DNA from: Spirochaetota bacterium
GTDB lineage: Bacteria > Spirochaetota > UBA4802 > JAFGDQ01
Length of the DNA: 48,489 bases
NCBI GenBank assembly: GCA_016932015.1
Contig: JAFGDQ010000102.1
Coordinates: 1 to 48,489 of the forward strand
Direction: 5' to 3'
Made by a program: the position numbers and the translations under genes
Part shown: piece by piece, positions 33,954-43,841 of the stretch
Position numbering within the stretch: the stretch's first letter is position 1
Layout: each line of letters begins with the position of its first letter
Notes under the pieces: model-generated
Told to the model about the DNA's origin: nothing
Database searches by the model: none
The model's input: the letters and a program-made list of their open reading frames with translations, nothing else

Positions 33954-36422
33954 TTAAGAGAGTGTTTTTGCGACTTCAACAACAGTGTATGCTTCAAAAG
34001 TATCGCCCGGTTTAACGTCATTAAATCCGTCAAGTGTGAAGCCGAATTCCTGATTTAATGTTACTTCGGAAACGTCATCCTGAAATCTCTTAAGTGATTT
34101 AAATTTACTTTCAAAGATTACAACTCCGTCTCTGATCAGTCTGACACTGTTGTTTCTATGAATCTTACCCTTAAGTACAATAGAACCTGCAACTGTTCCA
34201 AGTTTGGAAATTTTAAAGGTTTCTTTTACTTCTCCTGATCCGACTACTTCTTCTTTATAATCCGGCCTTAACATCCCTTCCATTGCGGATCTTATGCTGT
34301 TGGTAGCTTCAAATATAACATTGAACAGCTGAATTGACACCTGCTCTTTTTCTGCGAGGTCTGCAATTTTTGATGTCGGCCTGATATGATAAGCAAGAAT
34401 AATTGCGTTTGAAGCTGAGGCCAGCATTACGTCGGATTCATTTATCGTTCCTGTACCTCCATGGATTACCTTAACACGAATATCCGAAGTTGACAGTTTG
34501 TTGAGTTCTTCCTGTAAAGCCTGAACCGATCCATCCACGTCAGCCTTTATTATGATCTTGAGTTCCTGAATTTCGCCTTCCTTTATCATTTCATTCAGGT
34601 TTTCAAGTGTGACTTTCTTGACTTTTTTCGCAGTCTCAACTCTTTTAAGTTCCTGTCTTTTCTGGGATATCTGTTTCGCGTATTTTTCAGACTCAACAAC
34701 CTGAAACGGATCTCCGGCTGACGGCAGTCCGGTTATTCCCAGTACTTCAACAGGAGTTGACGGAGGTGCTTCTTCAATCGGTTTGCCCATATCATCAAAC
34801 AGGGCTCTTACTTTTCCGTAGCATACTCCAACAACAAAAGGATCTCCTACTTTTAATGTTCCTTCCTGAACAAGAATTGTCGGAACAGAACCGCGCCCGC
34901 GGTCTACTCTTGATTCAAGAACCGTACCCTTTGCCCTGATTTTAGGATTAGCTTTTAATTCGAGCATTTCCGCCTGAATCAATATCAGGTCGAGCAACCC
35001 GTCTATATTTATATTATTTTTTGCGCTTATTTCGGCATAGAGAGTCTGGCCGCCCCATTCTTCAGGTGCCAGTCCGTAATTAGATAATTCCTGCCTGGCT
35101 TTTTGCGGATTTGCATCCTCCAGGTCAATCTTGTTAAGAGCAACAATAACCGGAACTTCTGCATCTTTGGCATGGTCAATAGCTTCAATAGTCTGAGGCA
35201 TTACTCCGTCATTTGCGGCAACTATCAATACTACAATATCGGTTACCGATGCACCTCTTGCTCTCATTGTGGTAAATGCAGCATGACCGGGTGTGTCAAG
35301 AAATGTAATTTTATGATCATTTATTTTTATTCCATAAGCTCCGATATGCTGAGTAATTCCTCCGAATTCCTGGTCAATTACATTGGTTTTTCTGATTGTA
35401 TCCAGAAGTTTTGTTTTTCCGTGGTCGACATGGCCCATTATGGTAACAACAGGGGGTTTTACTACAAGGTCCTCCGGATTTTTAACTTCATCGGACTTAA
35501 TTACTGTCTCATCAAACAGTGATACTACTTTTACTTCGGTATTATATTCTGAAGCCAGTATTTCTGCTGTTTCAGAGTCGATTATCTGATTGATAGTCGC
35601 CATCACACCCAGTTTCATGAGCTTGGCAATAACTTCATTTGCCTTAACATGAAGCTTGTGAGCAAGGTCTCCAATTGATATATTCTCCGTAATTTCAATT
35701 CTTTCCGGAGCCACAGATTCTTTTTTTACCGGCTCTTCAGTTCTTTTCTTTTTCTTTATAATATCCTTTTCAATGAATTTTTCTTCTTTATATTTTTCCT
35801 CTTTGAATTTTTTCTTTATATCTTTGTCTTTTCCCTGAAGTTTTCTTCGTGAAGTTTCTTTAGTATGTTCCTTAATCGATTCCTTATCTCCGCCTGAGGA
35901 CTTTGAACCCTGAGCGTCTCCCTTTTTGGCAGGCTTTAAATTCTGTTGTTTGTCTTTGTCCTTATCGGAAACTTTATCATGCGATTTATGTGCAGGCCTG
36001 GAATAATCCGGTTTTCTTTTATCTTTGTTGAAAGTTGAAGGCTTTTTCTCTGCTGGTCTTTGACCTTTATCGGTTTTTTCGAATTTTTTTTGTTCAGGCT
36101 TAGGTCTTTCTTTGCTGATTTCTGCAGGTTTATTCTCGGTTTTTTCTTTGATAAGTCCTTTTGAAACATGCACCTTTCTCTTAAGCTTTATTTTTTTCCC
36201 AGATTTTTCGCCCGCACGTTTTTCAGCTTTTTCTTCCAGCATCTTTAAAGTCTTTCTGGTTTTTTCAGCCTTAATGACTTCGAGCTTTTTCTCGATAAGA
36301 AACAGGTCTTTTTCGACTATATCAGTTTCCTCATTTTGGCAGGGTATGCCTAATTCGTTACAAATAGATTTTATCTGTTCTGAGGTGACATGGTTTTTTT
36401 TTGCGATATCAGCAACTTTCAT
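33954..36422 (-). CDS. infB: Translation initiation factor IF-2
   Basis: 822 residues. It delivers initiator tRNA to the ribosome. An N-terminal IF2-N helical module (about 1-50) is followed by a very Lys/Glu-rich linker to about 230. A second IF2-N module follows (about 240-310, ISIGDLAHKLHVKANEV), then the GTPase domain with G1 GHVDHGKT, DTPGHAAF and NKID. Domains II, III and the C-terminal tRNA-binding domain (FNVIFEATNSIRSAMEGML) follow. It lies between nusA and rbfA; no ylxR-like gene is present. Confidence 0.97.
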   Translation of the reverse strand: MKVADIAKKNHVTSEQIKSICNELGIPCQNEETDIVEKDLFLIEKKLEVIKAEKTRKTLKMLEEKAEKRAGEKSGKKIKLKRKVHVSKGLIKEKTENKPAEISKERPKPEQKKFEKTDKGQRPAEKKPSTFNKDKRKPDYSRPAHKSHDKVSDKDKDKQQNLKPAKKGDAQGSKSSGGDKESIKEHTKETSRRKLQGKDKDIKKKFKEEKYKEEKFIEKDIIKKKKRTEEPVKKESVAPERIEITENISIGDLAHKLHVKANEVIAKLMKLGVMATINQIIDSETAEILASEYNTEVKVVSLFDETVIKSDEVKNPEDLVVKPPVVTIMGHVDHGKTKLLDTIRKTNVIDQEFGGITQHIGAYGIKINDHKITFLDTPGHAAFTTMRARGASVTDIVVLIVAANDGVMPQTIEAIDHAKDAEVPVIVALNKIDLEDANPQKARQELSNYGLAPEEWGGQTLYAEISAKNNINIDGLLDLILIQAEMLELKANPKIRAKGTVLESRVDRGRGSVPTILVQEGTLKVGDPFVVGVCYGKVRALFDDMGKPIEEAPPSTPVEVLGITGLPSAGDPFQVVESEKYAKQISQKRQELKRVETAKKVKKVTLENLNEMIKEGEIQELKIIIKADVDGSVQALQEELNKLSTSDIRVKVIHGGTGTINESDVMLASASNAIILAYHIRPTSKIADLAEKEQVSIQLFNVIFEATNSIRSAMEGMLRPDYKEEVVGSGEVKETFKISKLGTVAGSIVLKGKIHRNNSVRLIRDGVVIFESKFKSLKRFQDDVSEVTLNQEFGFTLDGFNDVKPGDTFEAYTVVEVAKTLS

Positions 36423-36535
36423 TTATATCCTTGGTAAATATTTATTTAATTTTTAACTAATATTATTTAACAGTAAAGTAATATGTTTAAGTTTCGTTCG
36501 ATTTAATCAATGAAGTTTTAAAAAGCTTCAATATT

Positions 36536-37918
36536 TTATTCTTCTTTTTCGATTTCTTCAGCTTCTACTTCCTCGTCTTCATCTTCAGCTTCATTTTCTT
36601 CAATATCTTCTTCTTCGTCATCATCATCGTCTTCTTCGAAATCGATTGATTCTCTCAGAATATCCATAATTTTTTGAGCCGATACCTTACCGATTCCGTC
36701 AATTTTCATTAAATCCTCAAAAGATACTTCAACAAGATCCTCAATTGAGAATATTCCTGCAGCTTCCAGGAGTTTAATCATTCTTGATTCCAGCTTGGGC
36801 AGTTCTTCAAGAGGTGTTTCATCAGAAGGAGTTTCATTGAAAAGCTGGTCAACAATGGATCTTGATTCAGTGGAGCTCAGAAGTTCATGATATTGCGATT
36901 CAGTTTTAATGTCTATATCAAAACCGCATAATTTGGAGGCAAGTCTTGCATTATGTCCGCCCTTGCCAATTGCAAGTCTGAGCTGATCTTCTTCAACTAC
37001 AGCTATAACACCGTTTTCTTTGGTTCTCACTATCTCTTTCGGCTTGGCAGGTGTCAACGCGTTTGTCGCCATTACCTGGGGATCTGCGGAATAGTCAATA
37101 ATGTCAATTTTTTCTCCTTCAAGTTCTCTAACGATAGACTGAATTCTGATTCCTTTCATTCCAACGCAGGCACCAACAGCGTCAATATCTTCGCGCCCGC
37201 TTGTAACCGCTACTTTGGTCCTGAAGCCGGCTTCCCTGACAATCGTGACTATCTGTACGACACCGTCATATATCTCGGGAATTTCCATTTCAAAAAGTTT
37301 TTCAACAAATTTAGGATGGGCCCTGCTCAGAATAATCGCAGGCCCTTTGGCATTTCTTGAAACACTTAATAAAATTGCTTTAACACGTTCACCCGGTTTA
37401 AAATGTTCCAGCGGGGACTGCTCGCGTGCAGGAAGAACACCTTCAGCTTTGCCCAGGTCTATGAATAAGGCATCCTTTACTTTTCTCTGTACATAACCGT
37501 TAATGAGCTGGCCTTCTTTATCCTTGTACTCATTATAAACGATACCCTTTTCTTCTTCCTTGATTTTCTGAATTATTACCTGCTTGGCTGTCTGGGCTGC
37601 AATTCGTCCAAATGATTCGAGAGGATTTTCTTCTATATCTACCTCATCTCCAAGCTGAACATCCGGATATATTTTTTTAGCAATATCATAGGATATTTCC
37701 ATTGCTTTATCGTTCGGCTTTCTTACAACCATTCGGCGTGAAACAACGGAGACTGTATTGTTATCCCTGTTAAAGGTAACTTTGGCATTATCTGTAGTTC
37801 CATATTGCTTTTTATAAGCAGACAGCATTGCTGATTCTACTATTTCTTCAATAGATTCTCTGTTTATTCCTTTATCTACGGCAACCTGATGCAATGCCTC
37901 AAAGAAGTTATTGCTCAT
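36536..37918 (-). CDS. nusA: Transcription elongation/antitermination factor NusA
   Basis: 460 residues. It binds RNA polymerase and modulates pausing and termination. Order: N-terminal polymerase-binding domain (1-130), S1 (about 135-205, INGYVQRKVKDALFIDLGKAEG), and two KH domains (about 225-350, GACVGMKGIRIQSI and AIGKGGHNARLA). A helix-hairpin-helix repeat follows (about 375-425, SFEDLMKIDGIGKVSAQKI). The last 35 residues are almost all Asp and Glu. It starts 12 nt after rimP. Confidence 0.97.
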   Translation of the reverse strand: MSNNFFEALHQVAVDKGINRESIEEIVESAMLSAYKKQYGTTDNAKVTFNRDNNTVSVVSRRMVVRKPNDKAMEISYDIAKKIYPDVQLGDEVDIEENPLESFGRIAAQTAKQVIIQKIKEEEKGIVYNEYKDKEGQLINGYVQRKVKDALFIDLGKAEGVLPAREQSPLEHFKPGERVKAILLSVSRNAKGPAIILSRAHPKFVEKLFEMEIPEIYDGVVQIVTIVREAGFRTKVAVTSGREDIDAVGACVGMKGIRIQSIVRELEGEKIDIIDYSADPQVMATNALTPAKPKEIVRTKENGVIAVVEEDQLRLAIGKGGHNARLASKLCGFDIDIKTESQYHELLSSTESRSIVDQLFNETPSDETPLEELPKLESRMIKLLEAAGIFSIEDLVEVSFEDLMKIDGIGKVSAQKIMDILRESIDFEEDDDDDEEEDIEENEAEDEDEEVEAEEIEKEE

Positions 37919-37930
37919 TTCTTTAAACCT

Positions 37931-38383
37931 TTAATATTCAAGATTTGCTTTAACTATATTATTATATTCTATTATTATAATTTCACTATTATCTGATTGA
38001 AGCTCAATATTTGTGTCAATTATATTATTTATTATTCCTTTAATTACCTTTCTCTCGCCATTTTCATCGAAAATCACTTTTACCAATGAATTCTTGAAGC
38101 GGATAAATTCATCAATAGATCTCAACTTTCTTGACATGCCGGGAGAGGATACTTCCAGGGAATAGTTTGGAAGAATCTCCTCTTTATCTAAACGCGTTAC
38201 GATTTCTTTACTGTAAATATCACAGTCCTGATGAGTAATCCCCTGGAGCTTGTCTATTTTTACTGTAATTTTGGAATTATTACCCTTTAGATAAATGGAT
38301 GAATCGTATATCAGATAATTTAAATCACTGGCAACATTTTTGATTATTTTTTCAATATTTTCCTGTTTGCCTGTGAAATCCAT
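37931..38383 (-). CDS. rimP: Ribosome maturation factor RimP
   Basis: 150 residues, needed for 30S maturation. It has the family motifs GITHQDCDIYSKEI and YSLEVSSPGMSRKL, with an SH3-like C-terminus. It heads the rimP-nusA-infB-rbfA-truB-rpsO-pnp-M16 transcript. Confidence 0.94.
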   Translation of the reverse strand: MDFTGKQENIEKIIKNVASDLNYLIYDSSIYLKGNNSKITVKIDKLQGITHQDCDIYSKEIVTRLDKEEILPNYSLEVSSPGMSRKLRSIDEFIRFKNSLVKVIFDENGERKVIKGIINNIIDTNIELQSDNSEIIIIEYNNIVKANLEY

Positions 38384-38490
38384 ATTCTATTTATTATTAT
38401 TTGTCAATATACAGTAAAAAAATTTTGCGTTTTCCATAATTAAATAGGGAATATATAAAATATTTTTATGGATTGTGCAATTTATTTACA

Positions 38491-38518
38491 AAAAAAGAGT
38501 GGCAGAGCCACTCTTTTG
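38491..38518 (-). terminator. Intrinsic terminator after glgA
   Basis: A perfect 11-bp stem AAAAGAGTGGC/GCCACTCTTTT around a 3-nt loop, with a seven-T tail on the minus strand, ends the gpmI-glgA transcript. Confidence 0.9.
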
Positions 38519-38602
38519 AAATATCAATAGAAAAAAGTTAATAATTAAACTACATATTCCGCTTACAATATGTGAAGATTAGTTGATAATTTCAAGTTTT
38601 TT

Positions 38603-40060
38603 TTAACTTTTTAATATAAGTTCATATACTTTTTTGTATTCTATTACCGCATCATCCCACGAGTAATTAAATTTCATTCCGTTGTGTTGAACTTTTTTCC
38701 ATATATTTTTATTATTATATATTCTTATTACTTTTCTGACAGTATTGTATATTTCCTCTCCGGAAAGTCCAGTCATTTTAAAGCCGTTACCTGATTCTCT
38801 ATTCTCAGTCCAGTCTGTTATTATATCATCCAGACCGCCTGTCTTTCTTACGACAGGGACAGTGCCGTATTTCAGGCTGTACATCTGGTTAAGCCCGCAG
38901 GGTTCATATCTTGAAGGCATAATAAAAATATCAAAACCTGCCTCAGCAAGATGCTCCAGTTCTTCATCATAGCCGCAGAACAGGCCAATTTTTTCTGGAA
39001 ACATTCTTTTCAACTGCTCATATTTTCCGGAGATTTCAGGATCTCCTGATCCAATCATTACGAACTGTATTTTTTCATCCTGAAGAATAAGTTCAAGAGC
39101 ATACGCAAGAATATCGACGCCTTTTTGATAGACGAGTCTGCTAACAGTTCCCGCAAGCGGTGTGTCTGTGTCCTGCGGGAGTCCCAGTTTTTTCTGCAGT
39201 TCTATCTTGCATATTTTTTTCCCCGTCAGATTATCAATCGAAAATTTACCCGGCAGGTATTTATCCGTCTGTGGATTCCAGTGCTCATGATCAATTGCAT
39301 TGAGAATACCGAAGAGGCGGTTCCTGATATTGCTGAAAGCATATGCAAGATCATAGCCGTATTCTTCTGTCTGTATTTCACGTGCGTATTGTTTGCTTAC
39401 AGTTGTAACTGCATCTGAATACAGGGCTCCTGCTTTAAGGTAACTTATCCCGGTGGAATGATAAATATTTTCAGTATTAAATTTATGCTCAGCTATCTCT
39501 TTTATATCAAGACTTTCTTTTGGGAAAAAACCCTGATAACCCGCATTATGAATTGTAAATACGGTTTTGCAGTTTTTAAAAAAACTGTCATTTCTGTAAA
39601 TACTTTTTAAGTAAACAGGAATAAATCCTGTATGCCAGTCGTTGCAGTGTATGATATCAGGGCTGAATTTAATTTTTTTAAGCGTTTGTAAAACAGCTTT
39701 GGCAAAAAATGCAAATCTTTCGGCATTATCATTATAAGCATATGCGTTATTTACATCTCCGTAAAGGTCTTCTCTGCCGAAGTATTCGTCACAATTAATA
39801 AAATATGTCTTAATATTTTTAAGGTACAATGATTCAAAAACAGCTGACCATTTTTCCCCGCCGTTTATCTTTATTTTAAGGCCTGTGTGAATTAATTCTA
39901 TCTTAAACCGGTTTTTATTAATTATTCTATATAGCGGCATGAAAATACATACTTCATGACCGGATTTGGCAAGAGCACGCGGCAGCGCATGCATTACATC
40001 TGCTAGTCCGCCGGTTCTTGCGAAGGGGTATACTTCCGAACATACAAAAGCTATTTTCAT
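38603..40060 (-). CDS. glgA: Glycogen synthase (ADP-glucose, GT5)
   Basis: 485 residues. It adds glucose from ADP-glucose to growing glycogen. The N-terminal substrate loop is PFARTGGLADV (the usual K-T-G-G-L is R-T-G-G-L here). Also seen are VFTIHNAGYQG and HCNDWHTGF, and the C-terminal domain has MPSRYEPCGLNQMYSLKYG followed by RKTGGLDDI. Its start overlaps the gpmI stop (ATGA), so the two are translationally coupled. glgB, glgC and glgP are not in the window. Confidence 0.96.
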   Translation of the reverse strand: MKIAFVCSEVYPFARTGGLADVMHALPRALAKSGHEVCIFMPLYRIINKNRFKIELIHTGLKIKINGGEKWSAVFESLYLKNIKTYFINCDEYFGREDLYGDVNNAYAYNDNAERFAFFAKAVLQTLKKIKFSPDIIHCNDWHTGFIPVYLKSIYRNDSFFKNCKTVFTIHNAGYQGFFPKESLDIKEIAEHKFNTENIYHSTGISYLKAGALYSDAVTTVSKQYAREIQTEEYGYDLAYAFSNIRNRLFGILNAIDHEHWNPQTDKYLPGKFSIDNLTGKKICKIELQKKLGLPQDTDTPLAGTVSRLVYQKGVDILAYALELILQDEKIQFVMIGSGDPEISGKYEQLKRMFPEKIGLFCGYDEELEHLAEAGFDIFIMPSRYEPCGLNQMYSLKYGTVPVVRKTGGLDDIITDWTENRESGNGFKMTGLSGEEIYNTVRKVIRIYNNKNIWKKVQHNGMKFNYSWDDAVIEYKKVYELILKS

Positions 40061-41712
40061 TTAAATTCGATGAGAGACGGGAGATAATCTTCAGGAGGTT
40101 CAAACCCGAGTAATTGCATAATCGTAGAAGCTACGTTTCCAATGCCGGGATCAGTTAATTTTTTATTTATATGATATTCATTATTGAACCCGGGATCGAA
40201 AATAATAAAAGGGACAGGATTAAGAGTATGGGACGTTTTTTTCTTAAATTCTCCGGTTTTTTCGTCTTTGAGAAAATTTCCATTTTTATCAGTTTCAAAC
40301 ATTTCATCCAGATTTCCGTGGTCTGCTGTTATAACTGCAATACCGTTTGCTTTTTTTATTGCTTTTATTAAACGCTCAATGCACAGGTCAACAACCTCGA
40401 CAGCAATTACTGATGCTTCGAGATGTCCGGTATGGCCAACCATGTCGCCGTTTGCATAGTTTAATCTGATAAAGTCGTACTTATTACTGTTTATTACTTC
40501 AATGACTTTGACAGTAATCTCCTCAGCTTTCATCCACGGCCTCTGGTCAAACTCAACCCGGTCAGACGGGACTTCAAAATAAGTTTCAAGTTTTTCATCA
40601 AATTTACCGCTTCTGTTACCGTTCCAGAAATATGTAACATGCCCGAATTTCTGCGTTTCTGAAATAGCATATTGACGGACCTTCTCATTAACAAGATATT
40701 CGCTCATGGTTTTTTCTATTGATGGGGGAGAAACAATATAATTAGCCGGGATATGAAGGTCTCCGTCATATCCCATCATTCCTGCAAACATAACCTCTGG
40801 AAAAAATTCCCTGTCAAATTTACCAAAATTTTTATCTTCAAATGCTTTTGTTATTTCAATAGCCCGGTCTCCGCGGAAATTGAAAAAAATAACCGAATCA
40901 CCGTCCTTAATTTTCCCGACAGGTTCATTTTCTTTGCAGACAGTAAAGGAGGGCAGGTACTGGTCAGTGATTCCCTGATCCTCATCTCTGAAAGTCTCTA
41001 TTGCTTCCCTGGCTGAAGCAAAATATCTGGCTTTTCCGAGAACATGCGCGTCCCATCCGCGCTTTACAATGTTCCAGTCAGCTTCATACCTGTCCATAGT
41101 TGTTACCATTCTGCCTCCTCCGGAGGCGATTTTGTAATCAAGGCCATTAGATGTAAAATTTTCCAGAAATTGTTCCAGTCTGTCAACATACTCAAGAGCG
41201 GATGTTTCAGGTACGTCCCTGCCGTCCAGAAGTATGTGTACCTTTACTTTTTTTATTCCTTCCTTTGAAGCTCCTTCAATAAGGCTGAACAGATGGTCAA
41301 TGTGTGAATGTACATTCCCGTCCGAGAGAAGTCCGATAAAATGCATTTGTTTATCATTCTTCAATGGATTGCTTATTAATTTTTTCCAGGTTTCCGTCTT
41401 AAAAACCTCTCCGCTTTCAACAGCATTGGATACTAACTTGGCCCCCTGGTCAAAAATTCTACCTGCTCCAAGAGCATTATGGCCGACCTCGGAATTGCCC
41501 ATGTCGCTGTCCGACGGAAGCCCTACCGCTCGACCGTGTGCTTTAAGCTCGGTTTTTGCATAATTTTTAGTAAGATATTCCAGGTTGGGAGTTCTCGCAA
41601 GAAATTTTGCATTACCTTCATTTTGTTTTCCAATTCCTACTCCATCCATTATTATGAGTACAACTGGCCCCTGCCTTCTAGTAAATTTTTTATTTTTTTT
41701 TAAATTAAACAT
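40057..41712 (-). CDS. gpmI: Cofactor-independent phosphoglycerate mutase
   Basis: 551 residues, the long type (about 550 rather than about 510). It interconverts 3- and 2-phosphoglycerate. The metal and phospho-Ser site is IIMDGVG near the N-terminus and DSDMGNSEVGHNALGAG with the catalytic Ser. HILLDGRDV, FFNFRGDRAIE, and TADHGNLDEM with the later SHTLNPVPFI complete the alkaline-phosphatase-like core. The size puts it with plant/trypanosomatid-like and some bacterial enzymes. It overlaps glgA by 4 nt. Confidence 0.96.
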   Translation of the reverse strand: MFNLKKNKKFTRRQGPVVLIIMDGVGIGKQNEGNAKFLARTPNLEYLTKNYAKTELKAHGRAVGLPSDSDMGNSEVGHNALGAGRIFDQGAKLVSNAVESGEVFKTETWKKLISNPLKNDKQMHFIGLLSDGNVHSHIDHLFSLIEGASKEGIKKVKVHILLDGRDVPETSALEYVDRLEQFLENFTSNGLDYKIASGGGRMVTTMDRYEADWNIVKRGWDAHVLGKARYFASAREAIETFRDEDQGITDQYLPSFTVCKENEPVGKIKDGDSVIFFNFRGDRAIEITKAFEDKNFGKFDREFFPEVMFAGMMGYDGDLHIPANYIVSPPSIEKTMSEYLVNEKVRQYAISETQKFGHVTYFWNGNRSGKFDEKLETYFEVPSDRVEFDQRPWMKAEEITVKVIEVINSNKYDFIRLNYANGDMVGHTGHLEASVIAVEVVDLCIERLIKAIKKANGIAVITADHGNLDEMFETDKNGNFLKDEKTGEFKKKTSHTLNPVPFIIFDPGFNNEYHINKKLTDPGIGNVASTIMQLLGFEPPEDYLPSLIEFK

Positions 41713-41769
41713 CGATTTTCCCTGAAATTAGATGATTTTCTTCTATAATATTATTAAAAAAATTACAGC

Positions 41770-41796
41770 TTGAGAGTCTTTAATAAAAAGTCTCAA
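41770..41796 (-). terminator. Weak hairpin after the membrane-protein gene
   Basis: TTGAGA (41770-41775) and TCTCAA (41791-41796) pair, extended by CTTT/AAAG inside. On the minus strand a T-rich stretch follows a few nt later. It may end the transcript of the ATPase/membrane-protein pair. Confidence 0.4.
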
Positions 41797-41939
41797 TAAA
41801 TAAAATACAATTTTATAACACGGTTTGTTCAAAATCTACTGACTTTTTAAATTAATCAAAAGTGTTTTTTTAACAGCAGCCATGTAATTTGGCAAAAGTT
41901 TAAGTTGATTCTATACATCAAATAATTAATTGAGGGGCA

Positions 41940-42680
41940 CTATTTAATTTCTTTAAGCAGATCTTCCAGTTTTTTTCTTTCTTTTAAAGTACTCGGACTT
42001 AATGTTATATTGCCTTTATTGTTATGAGTCAGTATATCATTGAAAAGTGATTTTTGAAGACTGCTGCTTCTGTCCTGGAAATCTTCTGCCAGTTTAACAG
42101 CAGTATTTTGATTAAGGTTGTTTTTATTTCTTCGAAATATGTAAATAAATTTTATAGCAAATCTGCCTATTGCTGATTTGGATTTAAACAGATGGATTAC
42201 AATAAATGGTATAATAAGTATCAGACTGGTTTTTATAATTTTCCAGATTTGGTGCATTATTTCAAAGGAACCCGAACTCATATTCTTTAGCCATAAAAAC
42301 CATACAATATCTATTATGATTAGTGAAGCAAAAAAGGAAGCTTTGCCTCTGGGAATTCCTATAAAAGATAACCCTAAACCGAATAATGATACAATAATAA
42401 ATAGTACAATTGCCCTGATGCCGATAAATCCTGATATAACCGAAATCATTGTTGCAAATGATTTTAAAAAACCGCCGATTCCTTTAATTATTTCTGTTGT
42501 CTCTTCAAGAGTTGAGCTTACACCTGACACAATAATTGAATTAGTGCAGTAAGGGGAGTTAATGCTGAAAAGAATAGATAAAAACATTACAGTGATCAGC
42601 AAATGCAGTGTTATAACGGAAAACGATCTTAAAGATATTTTTGCCTTATTTTTTTTTCTCAGATGAGCAGATATTTGCAT
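41940..42680 (-). CDS. Membrane protein of unknown function
   Basis: 246 residues with about four or five hydrophobic segments (roughly 20-42, 70-92, 94-118, 120-135 and 145-165). A basic, probably cytoplasmic C-terminal tail of about 80 residues is rich in N, K and S (SSSLQKSLFNDILTHNN). I do not recognise the family. No Shine-Dalgarno is evident. It lies 29 nt after the anti-sigma-like ATPase gene and is likely co-transcribed, so it may be part of a signalling pair (inference). Confidence 0.65.
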   Translation of the reverse strand: MQISAHLRKKNKAKISLRSFSVITLHLLITVMFLSILFSINSPYCTNSIIVSGVSSTLEETTEIIKGIGGFLKSFATMISVISGFIGIRAIVLFIIVSLFGLGLSFIGIPRGKASFFASLIIIDIVWFLWLKNMSSGSFEIMHQIWKIIKTSLILIIPFIVIHLFKSKSAIGRFAIKFIYIFRRNKNNLNQNTAVKLAEDFQDRSSSLQKSLFNDILTHNNKGNITLSPSTLKERKKLEDLLKEIK

Positions 42681-42709
42681 AATTGAAATGTTATTATGAA
42701 TTCTGCCGG

Positions 42710-43126
42710 CTATTCAATATCAATGCTGAAATTGATTTGATTTCCGGCTGAATTCCAGTAAGGTTTGCAGAAATGTTTTATAATATGGATTCCTCTGCCT
42801 CTGTCATTAAGGCTGCTGCCTTTTGTATGCTCATAATTCTCAGTGTTGAAACCACGACCTTCATCTTCAATTGTTATCAGAAGGTAGTCATCATTATGAG
42901 TTACAAGAATTTTTACTTTTTTAAGCGGATCCCAGTGATTGCCGTGTTCCATTGCATTGGTTAATGCTTCATCAATGATTAAATAAACTTCATCATAATC
43001 AATAGTTTTGGGAATAGAACATTCTTTAATTTTTTTAATGATGTCGTTTATGATGCTGTATTTATTGAGAGGGCTGGAAGGAAACTTTTCGTTTACTATA
43101 ATCCTGCCTTTTTTGACTTCCATCAT
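42710..43126 (-). CDS. Anti-sigma-factor-type histidine-kinase-like ATPase
   Basis: About 138 residues, a single HATPase_c (RsbW/SpoIIAB-like) domain. The N-box is DEALTNAMEHGNHWDPLK, G1 is DEGRGFN and G2 is GRGIHII. There is no phospho-accepting histidine domain. Such proteins are serine kinases that bind sigma factors or STAS antagonists. The start at 43126 is chosen since AAGGA is 5 nt upstream; ATGs at 43132 and 43123 are possible. No sigma factor, STAS or PP2C gene is in the window. The next gene is a membrane protein. Confidence 0.88.
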   Translation of the reverse strand: MMEVKKGRIIVNEKFPSSPLNKYSIINDIIKKIKECSIPKTIDYDEVYLIIDEALTNAMEHGNHWDPLKKVKILVTHNDDYLLITIEDEGRGFNTENYEHTKGSSLNDRGRGIHIIKHFCKPYWNSAGNQINFSIDIE

Positions 43127-43314
43127 TAACATCCTTGTTAATCATGATAGCGCCTGCTTCATTGGTAAATTTTCTCTTGAAGTATGAGATACAGTCTTAT
43201 AAGTTCAGTTTTATTCTATACAGTTAACAAAAAATTTATAATGGAGCCTTTTAAAGAGCTTCATTATGAATATAATATAATTTATAATCAATAGCCATGA
43301 ATTAAATAGTAAAT

Positions 43315-43388
43315 TCGGGATGGGGAGATTTGAACTCCCGGCTTCTGCGTCCCGAACGCAGCGCGCTACCGGACTGCGCTACATCCCG
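43315..43388 (-). tRNA. tRNA-Pro(CGG)
   Basis: 74 nt. The acceptor stem CGGGATG/CATCCCG is perfect, the anticodon stem is CTGCG/CGCAG, and the anticodon loop TTCGGGA carries CGG. The T-arm is GGGAG-TTCAAAT-CTCCC. The discriminator is A and CCA is not encoded. It is identified as tRNA-Pro reading CCG. It stands alone between the ATPase and plsB genes. Confidence 0.95.
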
Positions 43389-43841
43389 TATACTATGAAA
43401 TTGTTATTTCTGGATTACTTTTAACAAATATACGACTTTTTTCAATCATTTTTTACAAAAATTCCGGTTCAAAAGCAAAAAAAATAATAAGTGCCGAAGA
43501 AAACTATAAAAGTCACGCCTTTGTTTTACTGTTATAAATTTTATTCCACCGGATATTGTAACATGTAGTTATATAGCATTGAAATTTTTCTAAAAAAAGG
43601 TTAGCTTTTTACTAAAGCATAAATCATTAATAGATAAAAATTTTGAATTTTTAATTTTTTTAGTGCGAAAATAAAAAATGTCAGTAAATGTGTTGTTTTA
43701 GACAAATTACGCATCATAAAAAATTCTTGCTAATTTGTATATCCGGCAATATCTTAAAACAATTGAATAATTGAAGACAGAATTAGAGTGTTTGTCTTCA
43801 TCTTTATTCAATATTATTTATATGGAGGCCCCGGGGCTAAT
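43389..43841 (+). promoter_or_regulatory. AT-rich region with candidate plsB promoter
   Basis: No gene seen. A candidate promoter for plsB is TTGCTA (43727-43732), 17 nt, TATCTT (43750-43755). The GGAGG at 43823-43827 is 13-14 nt before the chosen ATG at 43842, with CCCCGGGG between them. Confidence 0.4.

Noticed and set aside
29917..38383. Presence of ylxR, ribF or a DHH (nrnA) gene in the translation operon
   Set aside because: I looked for these usual members in the short gaps; none fits, the gaps being at most about 130 nt.
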